Shown here: piece after piece, positions 35,112 through 43,155 of the stretch
Position numbering within the stretch: position 1 is the stretch's first letter
How the letters are laid out: each line of letters opens with the position of its first letter
NCBI GenBank assembly: GCA_025612245.1
Contig: JAAXKQ010000017.1
Location: 61,322 to 125,321, forward strand
DNA: 64,000 bases
Direction: 5' to 3'
DNA from: Ignavibacteria bacterium
GTDB taxonomy: Bacteria > Bacteroidota > Ignavibacteria > Ignavibacteriales > SURF-24
The notes under the pieces: generated by a model
The model's input: only the letters and a program-made list of their open reading frames with translations
Told to the model about the DNA's origin: nothing
The model's database searches: none
Program-made: the position numbers and the translations under genes

Positions 35112-36464
35112 ATGAAAGTCTTAAAGTTATTGCTCATACCCTTATTAGTAGCTGCCTTTGTAATGGCCGGGTGCGCAAAATCCTCGGGAAGTGAAGATGG
35201 GCATGAACATTCGCTCGAAGCAAAGAAGTCGGGTAAAAAGGAATATTATACCTGCACCATGCACCCCCAGGTGGTTTCAGACAAGCCCGGTGTCTGCCCG
35301 ATCTGCAATATGGAACTGGTAAAGAAAACAATTGACGATGCCGCAGATAATAAGCAGACTAACGTCAATGACATGGAGGCTATGATTGCAATTCACGGCA
35401 ACAAGCTCATTCTGGCAAATGTATCAACTGTCAGAGTTGAAAAAGGCAGCCTGCAGAAAGATGTTAGCGCTTATAGCTATCTCGACTTTGCCGAACAGAA
35501 CAGAAAGTATATCTCTGCAAAGTTCAACGGAAGAATTGAAAAACTCTTTGTAAACATGACCGGCGACTATATCCGAAAGGGGCAGCCTTTGTTCGAAATC
35601 TATAGCCCCGACATCGTTCAGGCTGAGAATGAGTACCTGATTGCCCTTAATGGCAATAATCAGCCTGCGGGCCTTTATCAGGGAAGTGGAAACACAAACA
35701 GGCTTTTGTCGTCTGCAAGAAAGAAACTGGAACTCTTTGGAGTAACGGACCAGCAGATAAAAAATCTCGAGAACTCGAAAGATATAAAGCTTACAATGAC
35801 TTATTACTCTCCTGCAAGCGGAACGGTCATCGATAAGAAAGTCCAGGAAGGGCAGTATGTTAATGAAGGCGCGATTATTTACGACGTTGCCGATATGTCT
35901 ACACTCTGGAGCATATCTGAAGTCTACGAAAAAGACCTTGAGGCAATAAAAACCGGAAGCAGGGCAGAGCTTACTCTGCAGGCTTACCCGGGCAGGACTT
36001 TTGTCGGCAAAGTAACTTTTATTTACCCCGTACTGAATTCATCTTCAAGGACAATCAAGGTCAGAAGCGAATTTGCCAACAAAGGCGGACTCCTTAAACC
36101 GCAGATGTACGGACAGACCCTCTTCAGCCGGAACCAGGGCGCAGGGCTTCTTGTTCCCTCCGGAGCCGTTCTCTTTACGGGAAAAAGAAACATCGTATGG
36201 GTAAAAGCCCAGGATGGCATGTTTACGAGCCGCACGGTTGAGGTCGGTAGTAAATTCGGCGACAAATACGAGATCGTCTCCGGACTTAAAGAAGGCGAGG
36301 AAGTTGCTTCTACGGGAGGATTCCTGATAGACTCAGAAAGCCAGCTTCAGTCAGGAGCCCCAACCGGGGCCCAGCATGAGGGAATGAACATGGATAACAA
36401 TAAGGGGCAGCAAAACCGGAAGGGAAACAATTCCGGCCAGATGGATCCTAATATGAAGATGTAA
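35112..36464 (+). CDS. cusB: CusB-like periplasmic adaptor lipoprotein with heavy-metal-binding domain
   Basis: 450 residues. ATG 35112 has AAAGGAA upstream and gives a lipoprotein signal (LLIPLLVAAFVMAGC, acylated C21). A heavy-metal-binding domain follows: YYTCTMHPQVVSDKPGVCPIC, with C48, H51, C62 and C65. The RND adaptor then covers ~100-410: a barrel-sandwich half (YISAKFNGRIEKLFVNMTGDYIRKGQPLFEIYSP), a helical hairpin, the second half (YSPASGTVIDKKVQEGQYVNEGAIIYDVADMSTLW) and beta-barrel/membrane-proximal domains. The tail is Met/Asn-rich (GMNMDNNKGQQN...MDPNMKM). It links the CusA-like pump with the TolC-like channel and may deliver metal to the pump. Confidence 0.93.
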   Translation: MKVLKLLLIPLLVAAFVMAGCAKSSGSEDGHEHSLEAKKSGKKEYYTCTMHPQVVSDKPGVCPICNMELVKKTIDDAADNKQTNVNDMEAMIAIHGNKLILANVSTVRVEKGSLQKDVSAYSYLDFAEQNRKYISAKFNGRIEKLFVNMTGDYIRKGQPLFEIYSPDIVQAENEYLIALNGNNQPAGLYQGSGNTNRLLSSARKKLELFGVTDQQIKNLENSKDIKLTMTYYSPASGTVIDKKVQEGQYVNEGAIIYDVADMSTLWSISEVYEKDLEAIKTGSRAELTLQAYPGRTFVGKVTFIYPVLNSSSRTIKVRSEFANKGGLLKPQMYGQTLFSRNQGAGLLVPSGAVLFTGKRNIVWVKAQDGMFTSRTVEVGSKFGDKYEIVSGLKEGEEVASTGGFLIDSESQLQSGAPTGAQHEGMNMDNNKGQQNRKGNNSGQMDPNMKM

Positions 36465-36554
36465 AAAATGTGAAAGCTTAAAAATACAAGAACTTATATG
36501 AGGTAAATTTTACCTTGAATGAAAAAATAACAAAAACAAAACTATGGAGAAATA

Positions 36555-36923
36555 ATGAGGAAGTTACTTAAATCAGTAAAGTTAGTAGAGCTCTGTTTAG
36601 TCCTGGCTTTAATTGTTGCTGCATACAGCGGAAGTGTTATGGCTCAGGGTGCAGGCTCAAAGAAGGACCAAAAGACCTCAGCGCATAGCCACATGAATAT
36701 GGAAAAAGATAATGGCAAAGAGCAGCCCAAAGCCTATAAAGGCGTAATTGACCTCAAGGCAGTTGACAAAAACAAGGATGGTAAAGTTTACCAGGATCAG
36801 ATGGACTGGAACGTTTTAAGCGATAAACCTGGGACCTGCCCTCTCTGCAAAATGACGCTGGAGGAAGTAAGCCTTAAGCAGGCAAAAGACAACCTGAAGA
36901 AAAACGGCTTTAAGGTCAAATAA
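36555..36923 (+). CDS. Small secreted protein with partial heavy-metal-binding domain and EF-hand-like loop
   Basis: 122 residues with an N-terminal signal/anchor (~9-30, ending SVMAQG) and a His/Met patch (AHSHMNME). Residues 71-82 read DKNKDGKVYQDQ, an EF-hand-like loop, running into QMDWNVLSDKPGTCPLCKMTL. The latter matches the heavy-metal-binding domain of the preceding CusB-like protein except that the first Cys and the His ligand positions are Asp (YTCTMH becomes YQDQMD), leaving only the CPxC pair. It probably acts as a periplasmic metal carrier or sensor for the efflux system; catalytic function is not expected. It is 90 bp downstream of the adaptor gene and followed by a terminator. 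Confidence 0.78.
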   Translation: MRKLLKSVKLVELCLVLALIVAAYSGSVMAQGAGSKKDQKTSAHSHMNMEKDNGKEQPKAYKGVIDLKAVDKNKDGKVYQDQMDWNVLSDKPGTCPLCKMTLEEVSLKQAKDNLKKNGFKVK

Positions 36924-37369
36924 GCCAGGAAGGGAATGCTTTATGGCCCGAAATGCCGGAAAGTATTACTGCATATTTTCTGGCATTTATCTTTTTTCCG
37001 GGTGCTGCCCCTATGGTTTAAGGTGCAGCACTCGCTTTATAATGAATCGCTTTAATCTTAAGTCGTTTTGAAATAAATTCTTCCGGCGCATTGTAATTTC
37101 CCCGATTTATATTATTTTATGGCCTTAAGTTTAAGCTTTTTCTGAGTTTAGGTTAATCCGCTGTCATTTTTGCGGCGGATTTGGAAACATAATTGGCGAG
37201 GCTGACGTATAATGAAGGTAGAATTGCTCCTTTGGGAGCTTCTCATCTGCTCAAAGGCCATAGTAGGGTTTACCGGAAATTGGGGCTATTTGGGATGAGT
37301 TTTCTCTGGCAGGAATAATATCCTTTGCCGGGGAGGAGCCAGTAAAAAATAAAAAGAAAGAGGAAGGAC
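36924..37369. other. Intergenic region with hairpins before the ABC ATPase gene
   Basis: 446 bp with no convincing gene. It starts with the efflux-operon terminator. Further hairpins are GTGCTGC/GCAGCAC (37002-37031), AATCCGC/GCGGATT (37155-37181) and GCTCC-TTTG-GGAGC (37226-37239). A strong AGGAAGG ribosome-binding site ends the region. I see no promoter good enough to call. Confidence 0.5.
36951..36998 (+). terminator. Terminator of the metal efflux operon
   Basis: An imperfect 12-bp stem, AAATGCCGGAAA (36951-36962) with TTTCTGGCATTT (36977-36988; one G-T pair), followed by ATCTTTTTT. It lies 28 bp after the small metal-binding-domain gene. Confidence 0.75.
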
Positions 37370-38047
37370 ATGAGCCAGATAGAAATAAAGGATTTGCAGA
37401 AGTACTATCCGACACAAAGCGGATTTGTAAAAGCTATAGATGGAATATCTTTTAGCCTGGAAAAAGGCGACTTTTGCATGATAACAGGGGATGAGTCTTC
37501 GGGTAAAAGTACACTCCTTACAATGCTGGGAGGCCTGAACCGCCCCACTTCTGGAAGCATAATAGTTGACGGGACTGACATATATACCCTGGAGACGGAA
37601 CACCTGGCCGATTTCAGGCATAAGAACCTGGGTTTTATGTTTCCTTCATTTCAATTGCTTCCATTTCTTACTGTGCTTGAAAATGTAATGCTTCCTTTCG
37701 TTACCAATGAGCATTCACTGGAGGAACAGAAGGAAATGGCGCTTTCAGTTTTGAGGAAGGTTTACCTCTATTACAAATCCGGTATGCTTCCTGGGTCCCT
37801 TAATCGGGGTGAACAGCAGAGGGTTGCCATAGCACGCGCCATGGTTAAAAACCCAGGCTCAATTCTAATCGACGAGCCAGATCCAAATCTTGACTCTGCA
37901 ACAAGCGTCGGAATTATGGAACTCCTGAAAGAGCTCAATGAAGAAGGACGGACCATCATTACGGTGCACCATAACAGGGATTTTGAAGGCTATGCAAACA
38001 GGATCATTAACTTATGCGGCGGAAAAGGGGAACTGGAATATAAATAA
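37370..38047 (+). CDS. Lone LolD/MacB-type ABC ATPase with atypical Q-loop and signature
   Basis: 225 residues, the full length of a LolD/MacB/FtsE-like ATPase. Walker A is GDESSGKST, Walker B ILIDEP, D-loop NLDS and the switch His is in TVHH. Two normally strict motifs differ: the Q-loop, usually VFQSFNL, reads MFPSFQL (Gln to Pro), and the signature, usually LSGGQQQR, reads LNRGEQQR. No permease gene is adjacent: the 580 bp downstream hold no long frame. It could work with a permease elsewhere, have lost coupling, or act as a soluble ATPase. Other residues of the family are well kept and the frame is intact, so it is not a simple pseudogene. Confidence 0.85.
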   Translation: MSQIEIKDLQKYYPTQSGFVKAIDGISFSLEKGDFCMITGDESSGKSTLLTMLGGLNRPTSGSIIVDGTDIYTLETEHLADFRHKNLGFMFPSFQLLPFLTVLENVMLPFVTNEHSLEEQKEMALSVLRKVYLYYKSGMLPGSLNRGEQQRVAIARAMVKNPGSILIDEPDPNLDSATSVGIMELLKELNEEGRTIITVHHNRDFEGYANRIINLCGGKGELEYK

Positions 38048-38241
38048 ACGCTGTAATGAAAATGCCTTCAAACCGGGGCAGAACAATGGAACCCCGGCGC
38101 TGGCATTAGGAAGCCATAGGTTTTGACTGAGGTACTTGTCTATTAAATTAAATAGACATATATTTACACAGTTTTAGTTGAGTCAATTCCTTTGAGTATC
38201 CCGAAGTAAGCCGGATTCATAGTGCCGGGGCAGGATAATTC

Positions 38242-38364
38242 ATGAAGGAATGTTTCGCTAAAGCTGCCTTTAGTTGCATGATGTGTGAATCAAATAAATC
38301 TGTTCTTAAGGAAGAAGGGAAATCAGTCTTTAATCTGAAGAATGAAGTAAGACTGGTGGAATAA
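38242..38364 (+). CDS. Possible 40-residue Cys-containing peptide
   Basis: ATG 38242 to TAA 38362-38364. The peptide begins MKECFAKAAFSCMMCESNK and is otherwise charged (KEEGKSVFNLKNEVRLVE). C4, C12 and C15 include a CMMC pair that could bind a metal. AGGA lies 9 bp upstream of the start. There is no homology that I recognise, and a frame this short can arise by chance; listed with low confidence because it sits next to the metal locus. Confidence 0.25.
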   Translation: MKECFAKAAFSCMMCESNKSVLKEEGKSVFNLKNEVRLVE

Positions 38365-38458
38365 CGTATCCTGGCTCAGAAAGTGTATCAAATAGGGGAA
38401 ACAGACTATCATAATATGCTTTTAGCTGAATAGAAAACTTATTTATTTATTATATAAT

Positions 38459-38491
38459 AAGCTCAAAATCACGCGGTTTTGAGCTTTTTTT
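38459..38491 (+). terminator. Rho-independent terminator
   Basis: A 10-bp stem, AAGCTCAAAA (38459-38468) with TTTTGAGCTT (38477-38486), followed by a T-run. It ends transcripts from the ABC ATPase region. Confidence 0.88.
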
Positions 38492-38521
38492 ATCTACCCA
38501 AAATACGGTCATTTTGACGCC

Positions 38522-38574
38522 ATTTCATCCTTTTAGACAGTCCGCCGCAAGGGGCAGTCTCCGGGGATGAAAAT
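38522..38574 (+). ncRNA. Candidate structured leader element of the phosphatase mRNA
   Basis: An outer stem TTTCATCC (38523-38530) with GGATGAAA (38565-38572) encloses an inner stem AGAC (38535-38538) with GTCT (38557-38560), capped by a hairpin with a GCAA (GNRA) tetraloop at 38547-38550. It lies after a terminator and 54 bp before the phosphatase start, so it would be in the 5' untranslated region. It could be a regulatory RNA element or a simple hairpin; I recognise no known riboswitch. Confidence 0.35.
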
Positions 38575-38627
38575 TTAATTTATAAATAATTGTGCTTTAA
38601 TTTACCACTAAATAATAGTCATAAAAA

Positions 38628-40259
38628 ATGTCAAAGATCAAAGTAATACTTTCGCAAATGCTCATATTGTTGGTCTTTTCAGTTGAACTGTTCCCGCAAC
38701 AGTTGCAAAGACCCAAATTGGTTGTAGGGATAGTTATTGACCAGATGAGATACGATTATCTCTACCGTTTTGAACCGTATTTTGGGAAAGACGGCTTTAA
38801 CCGTCTTAAATATGAAGGCTCGAATTTTACTTTCGGGCATTATAACTATGTCCCGACCTATACGGCTCCGGGCCATACGTCAATCTATACAGGAACCAGT
38901 CCTTACTATCACGGAATAATAGCAAACGACATTTACGACAGATCCTTGAAGAAGATGGTTTACTGCGTGAGCGACACCACGGTTTCAAGCGTAGGCAGCA
39001 ATGATGCCGAGGGACAGATGTCGCCAAGGCGGGAGCTCTCGACTACAATCACAGACCAGCTGAAGCTGGCGACAAACGGAAAAAGCAAGGTAATAAGCCT
39101 TTCACTGAAGGACAGGGCCGCAATCCTTCCCGGGGGCCACTGGCCCGACGGCGCTTACTGGTACGACTATAAAACGGGTGATTTTATCTCTTCAACTTAT
39201 TATATGAAATCTCTTCCTGCCTGGGTAAAGGATTTTAATAAGAGAAAGTTTGCTGATAAGTATTTGGCAGGCGAATGGACGCTTTCAAGGCCGGAAGAGA
39301 ATTATTCATCATTGGGCCCGGATGAGTCGGCCTATGAAAAGGACGTCTTCTCGGAAGGCAAGACCTCGTTTCCTCATTCATTTGGAAAAGTTAAAAGCGA
39401 CTCAAAGTATGGAGTACTTGAATCCACACCCGGAGGCAACCAGATCGTTGAGGAACTCGCCAAAGCGGCACTCGTTGCTGAAAACCTGGGAAAGGGAAAA
39501 GAAACTGATTTTCTGGCTATAAGCTTTTCTTCAACCGACTATGTAGGCCATTCTTATGGGAATTATTCCCACGAACTGCAAGACATGTATATTAAGCTTG
39601 ATGAGCAGATTGCAGATCTAATGAAAGCCTTGGATAAGCAGGTGGGAAAAGGTAATTACGTGCTGTTCCTGACGGCTGACCACGCAGGGCTTGATACTCC
39701 GCACTTCCTGAAGGACCATAACCTCCCGACTGGAGAGCTTGGTTCCAGAGCTTTCGGTGACTCTTTGAAGGCTTTTGCCGCAAGGAACTATGGAAGCGCA
39801 AAAGTCGTGGAAAACGTATCAAACGGACAGGTATTTATAAGCCGCGATGAAGTTAGGAAAGCCAACCTGGATCTTCATGAAGTAACCAGGGTTTTCAGCG
39901 ATTATATAAGAAGAACTTTCCCTCAGGTTTCAACTCTCATGACGAGAGGCGACCTGGAAAAGCAGGTGGCAGAGCGTGAAACGAGCAACCTGATTCTGAA
40001 TGGGTTTAACCCCGCACGCTCGGGGGACATAGCATTTAACCTTCAGCCTGGATTCCTCTTAAGCTTTCTTAATACAGGGACAACCCACGGCGCTCCGTAC
40101 TCATACGACACTCATGTGCCGATACTTTTCTACGGGTGGCATATTCCAAAGCAGACCGTAAATACCCCGGTCTATACAGTTGACATTGCGGCAACGATAG
40201 CAAACCTGCTTAAAATTACAGAGCCCAGCGGCTCAATGGGAATCCCTCTAATAAAATAA
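38628..40259 (+). CDS. PafA-like secreted alkaline phosphatase
   Basis: 543 residues with a signal peptide (~1-23, ELFPQQ). It belongs to the alkaline phosphatase superfamily, PafA type: metal ligand D38 in GIVIDQMRYD, nucleophile T79 in PTYTAPGHTSIYTG, zinc ligands in SSTDYVGHSYG, LTADHAG and TTHGAPYSYDTHVP. PafA enzymes are periplasmic calcium- or zinc-dependent monoesterases of flavobacteria that release phosphate from sugar and nucleotide phosphates without strong phosphate inhibition. It stands alone between a terminator and a downstream hairpin. A structured leader precedes it; no pho-box was recognised. Confidence 0.93.
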   Translation: MSKIKVILSQMLILLVFSVELFPQQLQRPKLVVGIVIDQMRYDYLYRFEPYFGKDGFNRLKYEGSNFTFGHYNYVPTYTAPGHTSIYTGTSPYYHGIIANDIYDRSLKKMVYCVSDTTVSSVGSNDAEGQMSPRRELSTTITDQLKLATNGKSKVISLSLKDRAAILPGGHWPDGAYWYDYKTGDFISSTYYMKSLPAWVKDFNKRKFADKYLAGEWTLSRPEENYSSLGPDESAYEKDVFSEGKTSFPHSFGKVKSDSKYGVLESTPGGNQIVEELAKAALVAENLGKGKETDFLAISFSSTDYVGHSYGNYSHELQDMYIKLDEQIADLMKALDKQVGKGNYVLFLTADHAGLDTPHFLKDHNLPTGELGSRAFGDSLKAFAARNYGSAKVVENVSNGQVFISRDEVRKANLDLHEVTRVFSDYIRRTFPQVSTLMTRGDLEKQVAERETSNLILNGFNPARSGDIAFNLQPGFLLSFLNTGTTHGAPYSYDTHVPILFYGWHIPKQTVNTPVYTVDIAATIANLLKITEPSGSMGIPLIK

Positions 40260-40272
40260 TTATGTTAAGGAT

Positions 40273-40300
40273 GGGCAGTTTTAGGACTGCCCGTCTTTCC
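40273..40300 (+). terminator. Terminator after the phosphatase gene
   Basis: A stem GGGCAGT (40273-40279) with ACTGCCC (40286-40292), followed by GTCTTTCCTT. It lies 13 bp after the phosphatase stop codon. Confidence 0.75.
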
Positions 40301-40415
40301 TTCATCATACTTTTGTCCCCAAATGTTTCATCTTAGGCATTCTCTATCCACCGGGAGCGTTTAACTTTCCGACGCTGAAAAACGTGAATTCATGCAACAA
40401 ATTACCGGAAGTATC

Positions 40416-40443
40416 TTGACATTGGCAGGCGGAACTTTATAAA
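40416..40443 (+). promoter_or_regulatory. Sigma-70-like promoter candidate for galT-galK
   Basis: TTGACA (40416-40421) and TATAAA (40438-40443) with 16 bp between them, in the only gap upstream of galT. The long leader (~225 bp) and uncertain promoter consensus of this group of bacteria keep confidence moderate. Confidence 0.4.
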
Positions 40444-40677
40444 TTTCAAGAGTCCGCACGTTTTATCTTGATTCTTGGCGTGGATTAAATGCTATTTCCT
40501 TTTCCTGTATCATATCAGTGTATCTTCTCTTATTATTTGAATAATGGGATTGTTCTTTAATATAATAATATATTTCCGGACACCTGCCGTTTGTCTTATT
40601 AACCTTTAATTGATTCTCTTCCTATCAGCCCGGATATTTTTTTCTTAACAGAAAATTATTCAGATAAAATTTACAAT

Positions 40678-41712
40678 ATGTTAAACGACACGGTACACAG
40701 AAGGCTTAATATTCTCACAGGGGAGTGGGTACTCGTCTCCTCAGAAAGGACCAAACGCCCCTGGCAGGGACAGCTTGAAAAGCCGAACCTGGAAGCCAGA
40801 CCATCCTATGACCCCGACTGCTATTTGTGCCCCGGAAACCTCAGGGCTAACGGCGAATATAACCCAGCATATAAATCCACTTACGTCTTTAATAACGATT
40901 TCAGCGCGTTGAAGCTTCAGGAGCAGGAATTTTCATTAAATGATTCGGACGTTCTTGTTGCTGCCTCCGAAAAGGGAATATGCAGGGTTGTGTGCTTTTC
41001 TCCAAAGCACAGCCTTACGCTTGCCGAGATGGAAACCTGGGAGATAAGGGAAGTGGTAAAAACCTGGAAAAAAGAATATGAGACTTTGGGCAGTGATGCG
41101 CGGATTAACTATGTGCAGATATTTGAAAACAGGGGAGAGCTCATGGGCGCCAGCAACCCGCACCCACACTGCCAGATATGGGCTGAAGAGTCCATTCCGG
41201 TTGAGCCGCAGAAAGAGCAGAATAACCAGCTCAAGTACCTAAAGGAAAAAAAAGATTCTCTTCTTCTGGATTACCTATTTCTTGAGCTCGAAAAAAAAGA
41301 ACGCATAGTTTATGAAAATGCATCCTTTTGCCTGCTGGTTCCATTCTGGGCTGTCTGGCCGTTTGAAACGATGATCATTCCCAAAAGAAAGATCCAAAGC
41401 CTGAGTGACTTTACAGATGATGAAATAATGCAATTTGCCGATGCGCTCAAAATCTGTACGGTAAAATACGACAACATTTTTAACGTGTCCTTCCCGTATT
41501 CGGCTGGAATACATCAGTCTCCTACGGACGGATTGCCTCATCCGGAGTGGCAGCTGCACATGCATTTTTACCCACCCCTTCTCCGTTCGGCTACGGTAAG
41601 GAAATTTATGGTGGGTTATGAAATGCTCGCAAATCCGCAAAGGGATATTTCAGCCGAAAGGAGCGCGGAGATTTTAAGAGGCACAGCAATGGAACACTTT
41701 AGCAGAAAATAG
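40678..41712 (+). CDS. galT: Galactose-1-phosphate uridylyltransferase
   Basis: 344 residues, normal length. The active-site motif is ASNPHPHCQIW, with H162-P-H164 (H164 as the uridylylated histidine). Zinc-site residues are C48 and C51 (DCYLCPG) and H111 (SPKHSL), and the second domain ends PHPEWQLHMHFYPP. It exchanges UMP between UDP-glucose and galactose 1-phosphate in the Leloir pathway. galK follows 79 bp downstream in the same direction; galE and galM are not in this window. Confidence 0.96.
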   Translation: MLNDTVHRRLNILTGEWVLVSSERTKRPWQGQLEKPNLEARPSYDPDCYLCPGNLRANGEYNPAYKSTYVFNNDFSALKLQEQEFSLNDSDVLVAASEKGICRVVCFSPKHSLTLAEMETWEIREVVKTWKKEYETLGSDARINYVQIFENRGELMGASNPHPHCQIWAEESIPVEPQKEQNNQLKYLKEKKDSLLLDYLFLELEKKERIVYENASFCLLVPFWAVWPFETMIIPKRKIQSLSDFTDDEIMQFADALKICTVKYDNIFNVSFPYSAGIHQSPTDGLPHPEWQLHMHFYPPLLRSATVRKFMVGYEMLANPQRDISAERSAEILRGTAMEHFSRK

Positions 41713-41791
41713 ACTCATTATTTCCCGGGGAGCGAAGGTCTCTGCTTGAAATGTCAGGGAAAAGTAATTTTAATAATGTAAAAGAGTGAAT

Positions 41792-43066
41792 ATGCCGGAG
41801 AATAATCCTTTGACCCGTAAAGTTAAATTGGAGGACTTATATAAGGACAAGCGCACACTTGAAGTTCAGGCGGGCAGGTTCAAAAGTCTTCTTTCCAGCT
41901 TTAGCGATATTTTTAGGCCGGCTGAAGCAGCCTTTTTCAGCAGTCCCGGAAGGATTGAACTTGGAGGCAACCATACCGATCACAATAACGGATGCATTCT
42001 AGCTTCGGCAATAGACATTGATACCATTGCCATTGCCGCAAGAAATGACCTGAATATAATAAATCTGGTTTCGAGAAACCTAGATCAAACTTATTCGGTT
42101 AATCTCGCGGAAACACAGCCAAAAGCTGAAGAAAGGGGTACTGCATCGGGGCTTATTCGGGGCATTGCAGCCCGGTTCCTCCAGAAAGGGCATCAAATTG
42201 GAGGATTCGACTGCATACTTGAAAGCAATATCGGCATTGGCTCCGGCTTGAGTTCCTCGGCTTCAGTTGAGGTGCTGGCGGGAATGATATTAAACGATTT
42301 TTACAATTCCTCCTTCATACCGCCGGTTGAGATTGCAAAATACGGGCAGTATTCGGAGAATAATTACTTCGGTAAACCCTGCGGGCTGATGGACCAGCTT
42401 GCAATTTCCACGGGCGGAATAATCTTTGTCGATTTCATGGATAAGGACAATCCCAAAGTTGAAAAGTTAGACTTTAACTTTTCAGACTACGGATTTGAAG
42501 CAGTCATTGTCAATACGGGTAGTACGCATGCCGACCTGACGGATGACTACGCCTCTGTGCCTCATGAAATGAAGGCTGTTGCGCGCTATTTCGGCAAGGA
42601 GTTCTGCCGCTTCATAAAGCGTAAAGATATTGTAAATAACATGGCTGAGCTTAGAAAAACTCTAGGCGACCGTGCGGTTCTAAGGGCGCTTCACTTCCTT
42701 GAGGAAAATGAACGCGTCAAAAGGGAAGCTGAAGCCCTGAAAAAAGGTGATCCCGATGGCTTTTTTCTGCTGGCCGGGCAATCGGGCAATTCTTCCTCAA
42801 AATGGCTGCAGAACGTTTATTCCAGTAAAGACGTCAGGCAGCAGGGCCTTTCAATTGCACTGGAGCTGACGGAGCATTACCTGAGGGATAATTCAAGCCG
42901 CGGTGCCTGCCGGGTTCATGGGGGCGGATTTGCAGGGACAATACTGACGTTTCTTGAAAGCAGCCTTCTTAGTGGTTACCTGGAGCTGATGAATAAAATC
43001 TTTGGGCAGGATTCAGCACTTAAGGTCCGCGTAAGGGCATTCGGTGCGTGCGGGGTATTAGTCTGA
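41792..43066 (+). CDS. galK: Galactokinase
   Basis: About 424 residues from the ATG at ~41792 (a GTG two codons earlier is possible). GHMP-kinase motifs: substrate signature SSPGRIELGGNHTDHNNG, phosphate-binding ESNIGIGSGLSSSASVEV, acidic PCGLMDQLAIS, and C-terminal GACRVHGGGFAGT. It phosphorylates galactose with ATP at C1 to make the substrate of galT. The signature reads GNHTDHN instead of the enterobacterial GEHTDYN, a variant I believe also occurs in Firmicute-type enzymes. It completes a galT-galK pair. Confidence 0.95.
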   Translation: MPENNPLTRKVKLEDLYKDKRTLEVQAGRFKSLLSSFSDIFRPAEAAFFSSPGRIELGGNHTDHNNGCILASAIDIDTIAIAARNDLNIINLVSRNLDQTYSVNLAETQPKAEERGTASGLIRGIAARFLQKGHQIGGFDCILESNIGIGSGLSSSASVEVLAGMILNDFYNSSFIPPVEIAKYGQYSENNYFGKPCGLMDQLAISTGGIIFVDFMDKDNPKVEKLDFNFSDYGFEAVIVNTGSTHADLTDDYASVPHEMKAVARYFGKEFCRFIKRKDIVNNMAELRKTLGDRAVLRALHFLEENERVKREAEALKKGDPDGFFLLAGQSGNSSSKWLQNVYSSKDVRQQGLSIALELTEHYLRDNSSRGACRVHGGGFAGTILTFLESSLLSGYLELMNKIFGQDSALKVRVRAFGACGVLV

Positions 43067-43155
43067 TGAATGGAAAATGTGGTTAATCCTGCAATGGCTT
43101 CATAGATTGCAGTATAAAAGAAAAGGGCAGAGAAAGACTCTGCCCTGTATTTCTT

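Larger units (their letters stand above)
38048..38627. other. Intergenic region with possible mini-gene, terminator and structured leader
   Basis: 580 bp without a long reading frame. It contains a possible 40-codon gene (38242-38364), a rho-independent terminator (38459-38491) and a structured hairpin element (38522-38574) in front of the phosphatase gene. No remnant of an ABC permease was recognised in any frame. Confidence 0.55.
40260..40677. other. Intergenic region between the phosphatase and galT
   Basis: 418 bp with no gene. It opens with a terminator hairpin (40273-40292) and contains a sigma-70-like promoter about 235 bp before galT. The 200 bp before galT are strongly A/T-rich with no further signal I can name. 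Confidence 0.5.
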
